From positions 62,001-126,000 of the forward strand of contig MU400566.1 of assembly GCA_022578965.1 (NCBI GenBank): DNA of 64,000 bases, in the 5' to 3' direction. How positions within the stretch are numbered: position 1 is the stretch's first letter; the number at the start of each line of letters is the position of its first letter. The DNA is from Xylaria sp. FL1777. Its lineage: Eukaryota; Ascomycota; Sordariomycetes; Xylariales; Xylariaceae. Positions 12,489 through 26,454 of the stretch are shown piece by piece. The notes beneath the pieces are model-generated. The model did not search any database, was not told the origin of the DNA, and saw nothing but the letters and a program-made list of their open reading frames with translations. Made by a program: the position numbers and the translations under genes.

Positions 12489-13479
12489 ATCTATTTATCT
12501 AGTCAGGGGTAGGGCGACATGTAACTGCAACGAAGCGTTCCCTTTTATTCGCAATTTTCGCTATCGGGTCACTAATATCCTCGATTGTCACTCCTATTTA
12601 CCCCCGTTCCGTCACCAGCACTTACTGTTTGATGACCATGGCTAGAGACATAAATACAGTCTAGCGAGTCGTGGGACTACACCACTCAACAGGAAACCAA
12701 AGCGGACAAAGACGATACAGGGAGCTACTGGTTATATGTGGTTTACACGGAATACTTTAATAGGGTTGGTCTCACAAACAATGAATATCTGTTTCCTGTA
12801 CCCGAAGATGCTAATGCCCCTTTTCAAAGATACCAGTGATATTCTCTCATATTTTCCAGGTACGCCCTTACTTATCCCCTGCTCTCGTAGTTTGCCTATG
12901 ACCTTAGGGTTTTCTTGGTCCCCAATTCAGCCCACTGTGACCAACTCAGCTATGATGGGTTAGCGAATGCCGTGATTCTGACGGGGTGTCTTATTTCCGC
13001 CATATCACGTACGGTAGCTTCTGCTACCCCTAAAATCTCTTTGTAAGCCGTATCGTAGATGTTGAAAGCCAACAAAAAACCCTTGACCGCCAAATTCATA
13101 TTAAGCTTACATAAAAGGCATTAGAATAAGAGCCTCCATCATAGGAGGTAGAGAGCTCGATGCAATTTTGTAAATTAATGGTATAAACAGTTGATCCATC
13201 AATTATATCTTTTCAGCCCTGTTCCCATTATATTTTACATGTCCAACTCCGCAGTAATTCTCATAAGCCCGTAGACACGGATATACATAGGACTATCATA
13301 AGTTGACTTCCCCCATGGACTTTGATCATTTTGCCATATGCCACATGAAAACATTTCCCACAAGTTCTTCAATATTTCGCCCTTTGAGTCGATTGTCTAG
13401 TATTAGATATAAGTATCGTCTCTCATACAACATGAATAATGGCCAGAAAACCAATTGATGTGACCGGGGGCGTTCATTC
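12489..13479. other. Convergent intergenic region, DIM1 to TAO3
   Basis: 3' untranslated sequence of two converging genes. AT-rich; I see no gene, RNA or repeat of note. A 75-codon open frame at 12736-12963 (+) has no recognisable features. Confidence 0.65.
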
Positions 13480-16400
13480 TCACACCATATCTCCGGAAGC
13501 ATTCGGCTTATATTGCAGAAACGTGCTTGGCACTTTCGGCACCGGCGAGATTTGCTGCGCGGCACGAAAGAGCTCACGTTGGCGATCCGTTTCGCGAGAC
13601 CGGCCGCCCGTCAGACGACGCATGTGCGTTCTTGTCGTCTGTTTGATGGGCTTAATCATATTCTCGAGAAAAAAAGAGTTCTCAGTGGGAACACTTGCTG
13701 GGGTTCTGTGGCGATCCTCCTCACCGTCCGAGAAGATGTCTTCAGTAAGCTCATCATCAGAGGTGAACTCGGTGAGCTGCGGCTGATACGAAGTAGGCAT
13801 TGATGGTGAGGTGACGGAGCGCGCATGAAGCGCTGGTCTCCCAACTGGTGGAGCGGCAACGCTGCCGTTGAAGGCTCCAGCATTCACGGCGGTAGCGTTG
13901 TTCTCTTTAGACGAAGGTAGCCGGTCCACAAATCCATTCTGGAACGAAGTAGTGTTGGAAGCCTGATGCAGGATAGGCAACACATCATCGTATAGTCTCG
14001 CCCCAGATTCATAAATATCGGGTGTGAATTCAGTGACTGTCCTAGACGAACGACTCTCACTCGGCGACGTTTCTGAAATATCATCGAAGAAGTCATCTAA
14101 GCTATCTAGTTTGGTAACTAGATCGCCCATGTGTCCCTCACCTCGCATATCATCTGACATCATGGTGTCCGTCCTTTCTGGCATTTCGAAATATCCATAT
14201 CCATAGTCATCAGCGTGGAACTCAACATCCGGCGTAGGAGCTGGTTCTGTTGGCACTCCATCTGTTGCTTCACCCTGGCACATGTAAAACGCGGCATGTA
14301 TGTTGCCTCTAGTTGCGTCAGTTTTCTTGGCCGGGGCGGGGATCGCCCAACCCGATTCCTCGGGGATCCCAAACAAGCTTTGCGTTCGTTCATATTCTTT
14401 CTTAATAGTTCGAGATGAAGAACGTGTCATGCTCATTCGAAGGTAGTGTTTTTCCATCGACGACCCTGATACTGCCACCACATTGTCCAAGACAGCTAGG
14501 GCTTCCATGCAATACTCTGTTTGGAGCAAACGAAGAAGGGGGGAAATCAAATCGGGCCCATGTGCAGCTAATTCAGGTTTCCGCATCTCGATGTCAGGTA
14601 TAATGACACAGAGAATCCGCATTGTCATTAACTTCACTGACGGTATGCTGTTTGTCAGAAAACCTATGAGCATCGTAAGCATCTTTAGGTCAAGGTGAGG
14701 GAGGAAAAATTCGCGGATGGCAGCGAACAATTGCACAATCATGTCTTGGCTTGAGTGCGAGCCCGAGTTGATAACCATCCCTAACGCGTCGCAAATTGGC
14801 GTCAATCCTTGCACTTCTGCGACGGCAAACAGTATCGCCGCTGTCTGTCTAGTTCCATCGTCGACAAAATTATGTTCCATGGCCTGCAGAAAACGAGGGA
14901 AATTTGCAAGGATGGAGAAGAAAAGTCGGTTGTCATCGCCAATAAGGGCATCGCTTGGTAACTGCACAAGCTTATCCATGAGGTTGAGGGTAGGTTGAAG
15001 ACATATAGACGATCTCAAACCCTTGTACAACAGGGGTTGGATACCTTCGAACGCCCCATCCCAGCGGAGAGGTTGGCCTTCTAGTAGGACTCGTCGTACG
15101 TTCAAGGAATTAAAATCCAGCTTCTCTACATACTCATCAAGCATCTCCACAGCCTCAAGAAACTCAAGCTCATTGATAGATTCCAGACAGGCACAAGTGG
15201 TCCAGAAAAGCTGTGGATATGACAGAAGCTTCTCCGGCTCAAGTTTCACTATCAGCGTTTTCAGCGTCGTCAGTATTTCCATGGAAAATGTCTGGATTTC
15301 AGAGTCCTCATCTGCAATTGTATTCGATAGACGAGCAAGCATATCACCTAGCATGGTTTGATCCACAGAGGTAAGGATGCAACGGAATATTTGGAATGAA
15401 CGGCAGGCGAGATGACGGACAGAGCATGAGGTTGCCCAAGTCAATGATAAACGACTCCATTGCTTCTTGATACCAGGGAATGTGATCTCGAAGGTCTTCA
15501 CAACCTCAGTTGTGAGGTATTCCATGCTTTGTGGGACTTTATTGTCACGTTCATCGACTTTCCCGTTGCTATCCTCGTAGCTCCATACGACTGACCGATC
15601 ATGTTGACGTATTGCATCAATGAGGCCCTCTATAGACCTTTTTATTTCGGGTGATGTAGCATCATCCATCCTCGAGATCACTAATTCGTGAATCAAGTGT
15701 ACCAGCATCTCGCGTGCTTGCTCTTGTACAAGAGGTGTGTAGTGATCCCACAAAACAGTCACCACTTGCAGCAGGAGTGGAAGACTATCCGCCGTAAGCT
15801 GTGCTGGAGCAACCATTAGGTCAACTAAGAGGATAAGAGACAGTTGCCCTAGTGAAAGCCCGGCCTGTTTCGTGCCAACTGGTAGGGCCTCGGACAGATC
15901 AGCGCAGTAAGGTAGCATAGTGATATCCGGAGGGGGTGGAACGGCTTCTTTCTTCTCGTTAGGCACCATAGCTTTGGGGTTGACTCGCATTAGCAGAAAT
16001 TCAACAACCTTGCTGCCTGGTGTGGTTGTGGTGCTCGATAAAAATACCACGATTTGTTTGGCGTATTCCACGAAGTTTTGCTCTCGTCGCTCCAGACAAA
16101 GGGAAATAATGAAATCGAGCACAAGCCGCACATTTCCGGGATAAGGACCCGTCGCAAGGGCTTGCCATAGAGCTTGAACCTCATTATGTAATGCAGCACT
16201 GGATTTGATTGTGATTTCGAGCAAATTGGCAAGAAGGACATAAGATTGGGCTATAGGTCCACCATTCGGATCAATCTTAAGCTCAATAGTTTGGATCCAC
16301 GGGAGAAGAACTGCCACAACATTCCGTTGGTTTCCTTGCTGCAAATTCTTGAAATAGTACGTGAATTCGGAGAAGATGTGAAACGCAAGCTCTGGATGTT

Positions 16401-19400
16401 GTTTTGCGAGCCGCTTAGAGATCTCAAATTGAGCTAGTTTGTAAACAGCTTTCGTCTTATCGGAAATACTGATGTCAAAATCTTGAATTTTGGAGCTGCG
16501 ACCAGCCTGTTGTCTCTCTTCAAGTGCCCTTAAGACCCGGGCGGATTTAGAACGGGTCTCACTGACATCGTTACCAAGCATGAATAGGCATAAACCTAGC
16601 AATTTTCCAAATGGTACTGGGTAGTCAGGATGTTCTAGGAGAACCTCTGTGATCACAGAAAAGTAACTTTGCTGCACCTTTGGAGTTTCTGTCAAATAGC
16701 AGCGTGCTACACAGTGCTCTGATAGAGACGGATTCGCTTGATTGTAAATGATCAAGTTCTTCAGAGCTCGTCTTCCAATGGAGTTTACTCGATCGCTTCC
16801 AGAGTTAAATATTGCATCTATCCATGCAACCATACGTCTCAGATCAAATTTTAGGATGGCGCCACCTTCAGTTGTGACACTAACGGGTCCAGCACATAGG
16901 GCGGCCATGGCACTCAGGGCAGCAGTTCTCAAATTTCTTTTCTCAATCTCAATGGCAGCTGTGATCACCCCGCGCTCACCAAGAGACTGCTGATCAATCA
17001 CAGATTTTCGCATGTTGTCTTCTCTGGCGCGAATCTGTTGCTGATTTGGGGAGAACCCACACCATTCCTCCATCAGGGTGAAAGCTGATTTACGGGATTC
17101 AAACGTCACCCAGCGAGACGGATCTGGCGTACGGTTTATTCCCTCGAATAACTCCTCCATCAAGCCACAATAATGTCGTCGAAGTTTTTGAAACTCCCAG
17201 TCATTCTGCACCTCCCCATCCATCAAGAAGAGTTTCAGGTCCCGAGTATAGGTGCAGAGATTAATCAGTATCCATTCATCTGAATACACTTCGGGATTTT
17301 TGAGGAAGTGGGAAGTGAGTTTGTAGATGTGTGTAAGCTCGGTCCATAGAAGGTCCATCTTACGGTTACGCCTCGGTCCGCTACCGGTTCTTTGGTGCAG
17401 CCGTGCGCGAGCTTCCTCGCTGCATCGGGTTACATGACTTTGTAATTCGTCCAACAACGTTCGATAAATATGAATATTAATTGAACCCATTGAGAGCACC
17501 ACTGCTTCACGAACATAAGCAGAAGAAACCGACAAGAGTGGGATCAAATATTTGAATAAGGTCCTGGCCGACACAATACGATCGCTCACTTTAGATCCTT
17601 TCCTCTGATGTTGATTACCTTGGGATGAGCCGTTGGGTGTCTTTCCGGTATCAGTCAAAGTAGTGCAGGCGAAAGTCAGATATAACTTCCACTGCTCAAC
17701 GAGGACTTCTGGTTGCGTAGTTGGTGTCCGTGCTGTCTGGCGAGCGCTGGCCGGATCAGACCCGTGATACAGCCCCCTGCTCGGCTCCGACAAGGTGTAT
17801 ATGGTCTTGTACATTTGTAATATGCGATTACAGATCAAGTCCCGGCCGATAGTCAAGGTGAACGGGCATCGATCATAAGCAATTCGTATCAAATTAGGAA
17901 AAATCTTGAACCAGAGTGTAGTGTCGTAGGAGACATCACTAGTACAGAGCTCGATCAGGGCTCCCTTATTGTTGGCGTTTTGCATTCCACGCTGAAGTCT
18001 GCTTCTTTCGGCAACTGATAACAGCTCATCCTTGAAGTTCATAACTTGAATTGAGTCATTCTCCAGAATATCAATCAGACGAACGTTGTCCTTCTCCTGC
18101 GCTCCGTCTTTACCCAATGCCATATCAAACTCAGTTATCAGCCGTAGCACCGTGATCGCAAAATGCCTCACTCGTCGAGATTGTGAGCATAAGAAGAACA
18201 GCCCGCGAGCCTCAACATGATCAACCTCTGCCCATATGCTAGACAGATCCAGCTGTAATCCACGCTTCTCATTTGCCTTGGTTTCCATGGGTTCAGAAGT
18301 GGCGTCTCTTGTTTTTTGCCTAATCTCGTCCCTCCAAATTTGTAGTAATTCAACATAGAGTCGTAGAGTGTTTTCGATATGCCCCGGCCCTAACATACCA
18401 CCATCTGACATTGTCGCATAACGATCATCAAAATTGAATATGAACCGAGCAAACCCCATTGTGACTTGATGAGCATGAGATTGTTTGGCGATAGATTTAA
18501 GCGATTGGGCTGAGGAGCGCGCAATATTATCCTGAACATGTGCTGTACCTGTACATAGAAGATTGATGAGGGGGTTGAAAGGTATGTCGGGGGTAAAGCA
18601 GCGAGGCAAAGCTTGTACAGCAACATGGAGTAGTCCATAAAATGCTTGCTTTTGATCAGCCGGACTTTGATAATCGTCACGCCGTGCAAAGTTAAACGAC
18701 TCGGTGATAGGCGTCTTCGGTCCAGGACTGCTGAACTTCTCATCGAGTACAGCTTGTCCTCCGAATGTGTTGTCACATATGATCGTGATTTTACCCAAAA
18801 TCTGAGAAAATTTCTTGTAATAATCTCGAACACCATCGTTAAGTGCTTTTTGTTGGACAGGACGAGACAAGGCTTCATTATTAGTAGACAGCAATGTATT
18901 GGTCGAGGGTACGCCAGAGCTAGATACTAATACTGGTGAGTCAGGGGGTAATCGGTCCAGACTCGAAGGCGACTGAAATTCTTGTGGAAAGGGTGGCCGA
19001 CCTAGTTCACCCTGTTCAAGATCGGACATGATCGTCAAGAATGCTCTAATCCCGATGACCATTCTATCAGGCTCTAGCTGCTCAACTTTCAATTCTTTAT
19101 TTGAGTTGATCAATTCGGCGTTAATTAGGGGGAAGATAATATTTTTGAAGCAGTACTCCGTATATCTATATCCAATCATTCTAATGATTTGGACAAGAGA
19201 ACCATCGGAAGCAGTGTCAGCGGTCGAGAAAGTGCGCTTAGTTGGTGGCAAAACAAGTAGCATAACTTCATCTAGTTTGCGTGCAACGGTACCACTTGTG
19301 TCGTTGATTCTAAAAAGATAGGTCCAAAGCAACCGGGAAATGGCCAGTAGACAGTGTGGTCGAAGCGCCTTGTCCTTCAACCGAGCCTGCAGAGTACGAA

Positions 19401-21302
19401 CCAGTTGGAGCCACTGAGTGCTGGCAGGCTCTGGGGGGGATACACAAAGCATTGTAGAAGTTAACGGAAACGACACCAACCAATATCGTGGTTTGACAAA
19501 CATGGAGGCCAGTCGGGGGCTGATATAGCTCAGTACCTCTTGCCACTTTGGGTGCGCGAAGTGGCTGTTGCTACCCTTCGCTGCAATGGGAAGGAGAAGA
19601 GTATCAAGAATGCGACAAAAAGCAGTCTTTATCCTCTGGCCATGTGACTGAGCAAAAAGTCGTCCGAGAGATGCAAAGAAGCCGCAAGCTTGATCCCAAT
19701 CCTCGTCTGTGTCTATCTTAATTCGCAGATGCGTCATACCGCCGAGAACTAATTCTACTTGGCCATCGGGGTCTTTAGTCTGTTGGATTGAAGTCCGTGT
19801 GGTGAGATCCTGCAAGGAGCTGCGAAGATCGCGTATGAAACGTTCAGCAACGCTGGCAAAGTTGATGTTGCTCATCGCCCCAAGGAGCTGAGTAAATAGA
19901 TTCCAGTTGGCCATTTTAAGAGGGGAAGCTTCAAGCTGTTCAACCTCAGCAATCTTGAGTTGCCCAAAAATGATACCTTCCAGTTTGTCTTCCATTTCAG
20001 GCATGATAGAGCTCAGACTACTGTGAGATATAACTTCTAAGAGAACTCGGCACAAAATATAAATGGAAACGATAGACCGTCGCTCGGCCTGGGCGACATA
20101 TTCCTGTCTTGCTGCTAACGATGGTGCACCCGATGTTCCAGTATCCGATGCACCAGTAGTCATCGAAGCTTGTACCGGTTCAGTATTACGTCTTATCAGA
20201 CCTGGAATAGGCTGACTAGACTTCAGTTGCTGTAGTTTGTTGCGCGCGTCGCTAGCTGCCTCACTTTTCGTTTTCCTCCACAGCATAATTGCGTCAATCA
20301 ATGCTTTAGGCTTCGGCCGTGCGATGTGTCCAAGGGCGACAATGAATTGGTCGAAAGCCGGGTCAGCACCAGGACCACAAATCTTTTCAATTTTGGGCTC
20401 GGGGTCAAAAGGAATCGTCATGCACTCGTTGAGTTTCTCCTCGGCATGCGCGATAAACTGATCGTCTATCAGCATTTGATACTTTGGGAAATACATGGTT
20501 GAAGGTGAGAACAAACAGAGGTAAACAAAACATGCAGGGCATACTCCCCCACAGTTTTCTGTTGGTCGTCTCGAGGGTGTCTCGACGAATGCGAGTGATG
20601 GTGTCCATGGTCACGGCGAGTTTTGCTGTGCATACGCTCAACCTTCTTCTGGGTCGCGGGGTGCGTCAAGGCGCCGTTATTCATGTCTGAGGCAGATAAC
20701 GTTTTTTCGAGTGGGTGTGTCGAAGACAACGCCGTCGACCCCGACAAGGCAGTGGGCGGCCGGGAACCGACCGATGCATCGACCTCTTGCCGGGCAATCA
20801 CGGGCATATCCGGTCGCTCTGGTAAGAAGCCAGCCCCGGCAGCGGCTATCATCTGGGGACTGAGGGGACTCGACGAAGAGCTAAGACTGCCATTCCGCGA
20901 GTGTTGGATTCCGTGTACGATGGAGGTTTGGCGGTGATGTCCATACGCCGCGGCTTTCGGATCTACAACACGCTCGATGATAGCACCAATAGCACCAATA
21001 CCGGCACGCGAGGTGGCAGCACGAGGACCCGGGACAACAGAGGACACAGCGGATCGGGGGGATTCGGGGATGCCGGCGAGCCCGCCGGATTGGAGCTTCT
21101 CGAAGGAGGATTCGCGCGAATGGGCGATGGCACGGCTTACGGGAGGATCATGGGGTAGGGGTTTCAAGGTGTCTTCCCAAGCATCGTTGTCGTCATCGTA
21201 GGTGTTCAGGCGCGAGGCTGAACGGGGAGGGAAGTCTGGCAGCGTCTTTTGAGACAGAGCTACATGATGAGACAAGGGAGTCAGCAGAGGAGACGGCGGC
21301 AT
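13480..21302 (-). CDS. TAO3: Cell-polarity scaffold TAO3/PAG1/Mor2 (Furry family)
   Basis: Furry-family proteins are giant HEAT/ARM-like scaffolds of the RAM/MOR pathway. They bind and activate the NDR kinase (Cbk1/Orb6/COT1) for polarised growth and septation. Exon 1 (21302-20517) encodes a disordered Ser/Pro/His-rich N-terminus ending VGEYALHVLFTS. A 59-nt GTTTGT...GATCAG intron joins it to exon 2 (20457-13480), which continues FIAHAEEKLNECM and the conserved ICGPGADPAFDQFIVALGHI. The total is about 2587 aa. All three family regions (N-terminal, middle, C-terminal) appear uninterrupted. The Glu/Ser-rich C-terminus ends with an R/S-rich tail. The methionine at 20514 lies in the intron phase and is not the start. 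The upstream frame stays open beyond 21302, so the exact start, or an extra 5' exon, is uncertain. Confidence 0.9.
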
Positions 21303-24300
21303 AGGAGAGCGTGCTCGGGCGCAGGGACACAGGGAGCGTCCCCTCTCTTGTGAAACAAGACGGTGGTGTGGTGGAGGGACACGACAGCAGCAGGCTCAGC
21401 AACACGACAGCGGATTCGACAGGACGGGGGTTGGACGTGCAAAGAAGGTTGCGCGATCTGGGACTAGGTAGGCTAAGCATGCGGCAGTCCGGGAGGGGGG
21501 GTAATTGTTGGAACGCGAATGGGGGGGCAGCATAGGGAGGGAGGCAGGTAACAAGCTATGCTAATGGAGGCGGATGGAGGAGATAGGAAGCAGTCCGGAG
21601 TTTGGTGCGGTGACGGCAGTGGAGGCAATACCTAAGCATTGCCGCATGCGACAACTCGCTCCGACCTATCTAATTGGACGCAAGCTGTCGAGGCAGGATT
21701 CACCATGCCGGTATCACCACCATGTTCATGTTACCAACAGCCAACAGCCAACAGCCAACGACCAGCAACCACTGCACACACTACACCAGCCAAAGACGAC
21801 CTGGAAAGGAAACCCCACGCGAAAGTCTCGACTCACCCATGATTATCTAGCCGTGCCCATGGTACATCTGCTGCAAGCTTGCTGGGTTGTTCTGGTGGTG
21901 CGAAACATGCGAGTTTCGCGCGTCCGTGTCTGGTTGGTTCAGCCCCAATCGCGCCTGCGTGGAGGAGGCCGTTTCAACCCTCTGGCAGGGCTATCGATGG
22001 ATGGTTGGATAGGTACCTAGGTGGGTAGATAGATAGATGATGGATATTGGTAGATAGACAGGATCTCTTGATATCACGTTCCCTGTACACACGCATGTGC
22101 ATAGCCGCGAGTAGGGACCATGAGATATCTATCTATCTATCTAGCGCAGGTTAGCAGGCATTGGTTTAGCACTAGAGTCGGAATACTCCGATCAAGATTT
22201 CCTATTGCCTCTTTGCTCCTTGGATCTTGTTTCTCTTTGCTGAGCTGAACATCAAAGGTGGCTTGTGCAGGATGAAGACTTTTTGGACATGTCACATGGG
22301 TAACATCAATTGCTGATAGCTTACATACATAGGTAGCCAATGGTATACCTACTTACCTAGGTACCTACAGACGCAGTAGGTAGGTAAGTAACTCAATTCG
22401 TAGTGGCCGATGTCACGCTGCTTGGCGTTTAGGTACAAGGTCCGGCAGATAGGTACAGTAGGTATCTACTGTACTTAGTGAAGAGGGATTCTCATAGGAG
22501 ATAAGTTCGGTCCGACAGCCACCTACAAAAACTCACGTCGCGGCTGGTAACAATCTATCTACTACGTAATTCTAAGTCCAGTACCTATCGTGCCTACGAT
22601 ATTTATTTAGGTACCTAGGTAGGTTAGGTATTGTTCAAATTGGCCAATAAATATTCGGGCCTCCCTTAACAAAGTTCATGCCTCAATCCCGTAATTAGTG
22701 CCGTAAGTCCTGGGCTAGCCGCTGCCAATCGGAGTCCGCCACTGGAATACCTACATAAGTACTTAGACAATAAGTATCCGCCTCATCTAGGTACTGTCAG
22801 CTTCAGCCAGCTTACAACAAAAATTTTCCGCTAGATAAGTACCAGGCGAAATATTTAATACGTTAATATAGAAGAGAATCGGAATGAAGGGGCAGATCAA
22901 ATGCACCTCTAATCGGGTTAAAATTTCACAATTGTTGCATATATAAGTCGGTTAGAAATGCCAAAAAGAAAAGAAGGAAAAAGGTTTCGTCTTGTACAAT
23001 GCCTACCCAATTGAGCCCTCACCCAGATGAGACTTTCGCCAAGGTTATAATAAACCAAACCGGTTTACTTATAAGCTTAAAGTGAGGCCAACAGCAACAA
23101 CACACTTGAGGGGGGATCTCATAGAATTTCTTCCTGTGTGCTCTACAGCTTTAAGTACCTACCTAGGTAGATCAAAGAACATCAAAGGCATAAGGAGTCT
23201 GGTGGATCGTCATTTATACCAAGCATTGCATCGGTTCTTGCCAAAACAGTCAACAGTAATCCTCTTTGCACTACCTACCTAGGTATAGGTATTTGTAGGT
23301 ACAATAGCTAATACTGATCACTCGATTCGTAAGTCCCCGGGGAATAGAATCGTACTACGTACCTAGGTAGTTATGTATAAAGGGTCCCGGCGTTTTCCAT
23401 CTTAGTCTAAAAAAAGGGTCCAGCTGCACATAATATAAAATCCAAAAGCGGTAATGCCCTTCTTGTTCTAGGTATTTCCCAAGTAATAACAGCATTAGGA
23501 CCACTCAGCAGGTAAAAAGTAAAAACGTACAGGCAGAGCTACACTACGCTCTCTACTCAGACGCATCACGCATCGAAGATGTTGAGCTGAGCCACTTCTG
23601 CCACACCGGCTCGCCACATACAGCAACTAGTACAGATCTCCACCTACCTAGATCGAACATATTCTACTCAGTATGTAGGTAGATTCACAGTGCCGAAAAT
23701 GGATGTTCAAACTATACGGTAAAAAACTGGAAATGCTGTGTTTAAGTTTAAGTTTTGGGTTTGATTGATGGACTGCAAGTGATGAATTAAGGGGAGCAGA
23801 ATCTGCCAAGGAAGGACGAGAGTGTGTCCAAAGGTAACTAGTTCGACTTTGCAGCCGGGTATTATAGTATACATGAGACGTGACAAGCAAAATACCTTAA
23901 CCAGTACACAACATAACCTTATCTAGATGCTTTTTCTCGATCTCTGTATCTCGTATAAGACAGAATAGTAGCGCTTGAAGCTGATGTTTAATTGAGTTAG
24001 TAACCGGTGAATTACAAGAAACGAAGTAGGTTTTCGCTTCTTAACAGGCTTGCAGTAGGTAGATATCTAGATATTCATAATTCGGTTAGACAAGGTTAAA
24101 TCAACTTTGGTCTACTCCGATGCAGTGGCCCCGGTGACGACTTGGCATCTCTTAGTGCAAGTTAATTCATGCTGCCAACTCAAAATAGAAATACGTAGTC
24201 GATTGCCGGCTTGCAAGGTTACACAAGTCTATATCGGGAGCAATTAGATCCGCAGTATGAATGAAAAGGGGAATTTTCAAGTTACTGTTGAAGTCAAGGT

Positions 24301-26454
24301 TAAGAATCGCCATCTCGTCTGCCCGAAATATATACCGTATTCGTCAAGCCGCGTAGTGTCTCGCGGCGTCCGGCTTATTACAGATGATCCGAATGCCGGC
24401 GGCAAACACGAATACGAAAAGGGTTCGACGGGGCGGGGCTATACTGTTTACAACTCAGGATCCGACGTCGAACGACGGCAATTCCTTATCAGACGTATAA
24501 TCAAATCGTGCATAAGATGCCGGGTGGCCTCTACACAAGCCGGCGCAGTATTACTGTCGGTGTTGCGACATCGGTACATTATTCGCCCACCTTTACCCCT
24601 TGAGACCTGAACCATTCCCATTGCGTAGGTCTTCGCCATACACCTACCTTAGTGTACACATGTATATAAGCAGTCGATTAGAGCCTCGTCTACTGATATC
24701 GTGTTGCGGTCAATAATAACTCATCTCGCTAACGTCAAAATTGGCCTGTCGACAAAAGCCATACTCTTCGCCAAGGTCAGATTTCTTCTAGAATGCGGTG
24801 GAAGATGATCGATGCGGATCAGGAACTGCCGGAGGAAACGCTGGGACTACCTAGGTAAGTACAGCGCCTGCTATTGGTTTAAGTTCTCCCGAGCCCATCT
24901 ACCTCATAGGTAGGTAATCGGAGGTTCGGGAGCAAGCTGGGCTCGCCGGACTATGCGGAATGTCATAAGTTCCCGAAATCGCGGTCTGTAATATACATGC
25001 CTATAACCGCCCAAAAAAAAAATGAAACAAATTCAGTGATTTTGCAACAGTTATGTAAAATAAAACTCTGTGTTGATGACTACCTAGATAATCAATTACG
25101 GTATGTCCGAAGGTGGCCATAGTGCGATGAATCAGGTGTTTGGCCAAAGTCTCTTAGGGTTTGATATTCCGATTCGAGGAATACAAGGGGGAGCCTAGCG
25201 AAGCAGCCGTTAGCCGCATGATGAGTAAGATATGTGTTCTTGAGCTGAGCAGATGAGTGGCTGAGAAAAAGAAGGATCTCTTATGATTTGCGAAAGGGGG
25301 GGCTAATGGCACCACATCGCTACTATTTAAGTACCAGTATTGTAAGGACAGATTGCAATAGTAGGATGCACGTTATGCATCTCCTTCTCGTGCCAACAAT
25401 ATTACAGCCAAAAGCACCAATACACACATAGTGTAAGATCTCTAAGCAAGAGTTACACGTAACAGAGAGACAAGGAAGAGGAGGCCAAGGATACACTAGT
25501 GTACAGTAACCGCGATCACATGTAACATAACGGTTAGGTACCTCTCTCAATTACCTAGGTATTTACCTGCGTGTGGCCAATAGGCGGTATATAAAACTCA
25601 AGTTGCCTTCCTGTATATTCCCTTTTGTCAAATAGACATTCATGGTTTAGTGGGGCACCACGGCCTTGGCGAGAGTGTCCCTACAGTACGGGTACAGTAG
25701 TGTAGGAGGTAGGTACCGACATAGTAGGTAGTCGACCGCTTAGGTCCCCTCAGAAGTCCCTTATCGTGCGTTTGCTGGTGGCACTTGGTGCACGTAAAAT
25801 AGTAGAAAACTCACCAGTCCACCACCGCCATCTATTCCCCCAAAACTTCCACGTTCCCTTCTCTTCTTCGCTCCGTCTCGGCTTTGCCAATCCCACCGAC
25901 CCGTGACTCGAGATATCGATTACACCGGGCCCGAGGAATCCAGCACTCTCTGCTGAGTTCTTTCTTTTCTCTTTTTTTTTTTGTTTTTGGCGTGTGTCTC
26001 TTCGAGCCAGCACTGTTCAGCGTAGCTTTTATTCCTTTCACATGTCCCTCTCTTGCCTACCCAGGCCCCAATTCCCGGTAGGCAGGTAGCGATTAAAAGC
26101 AACCCCCTGCAGCAGACAACCCAGACATCCACTTGGAAGTCATCTCGGGAGATTCTCTTCTAGCTGGACTGGACCGGACTTTGACACATAGTTTCTGTGA
26201 GCCAACCGCGCGGTGTCACCCGCTAGTCCCCTCCCGAGCGACTGCACCGCCGTCCTTGTCCGTACGTCAGTGCCCGCAGCTGGCTGGTCGCACAACATTG
26301 CTAATCCAATCTCCAATAGTAGAAGTTCCACCCCATCCGAATCACCGTTCCTAGGTCGGCCACGCATCTGCTTCGACGGTCGCAGAGTCAACGCCAAAGC
26401 CAAAGCCATCACCGCCACGCAATATTCGGTGACATTTGTTGAATCACTATCAAT
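21303..26454. other. Gene-free divergent region between TAO3 and CPR
   Basis: About 5.1 kb without a recognisable gene. The left end holds the TAO3 promoter and leader and the right end the CPR promoter, with a T/C-rich tract at 25955-25990 and a CA/CT-rich leader before 26455. Between 22.3 and 25.6 kb, seven copies of the palindrome TACCTAGGTA and many GGTA/TAGG direct repeats occur. A 117-codon open frame at 24257-24610 (+) has a TATATAA box downstream of it rather than upstream, and no recognisable domain. Confidence 0.65.
22354..23369. repeat. Cluster of TACCTAGGTA palindromes
   Basis: Exact 10-bp palindromes start at 22354, 22612, 23160, 23276 and 23360. They are embedded in longer imperfect GTACCTACCTAGGTAGGTA-like tracts. 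Further exact copies occur at 7177, 24848, 25552, 31154 and 31300. None is inside a coding exon I modelled. Confidence 0.85.

Noticed and set aside
24257..24610. A 117-codon plus-strand frame
   Set aside because: No domain, no introns, no matching promoter and an unremarkable sequence. It may be chance in a mixed-composition patch.
24794..24860. A possible tiny gene: ATG at 24795 running into a GTAAGT donor
   Set aside because: Every acceptor tried afterwards leads to an immediate stop, and the donor is created by the TACCTAGGTA repeat itself.
21560..26454. Search for a tRNA, transposase or secondary-metabolite gene in the large gap
   Set aside because: No B-box-like GGTTCGANNCC, no transposase motif and no inverted repeats longer than the short palindromes were found by eye.
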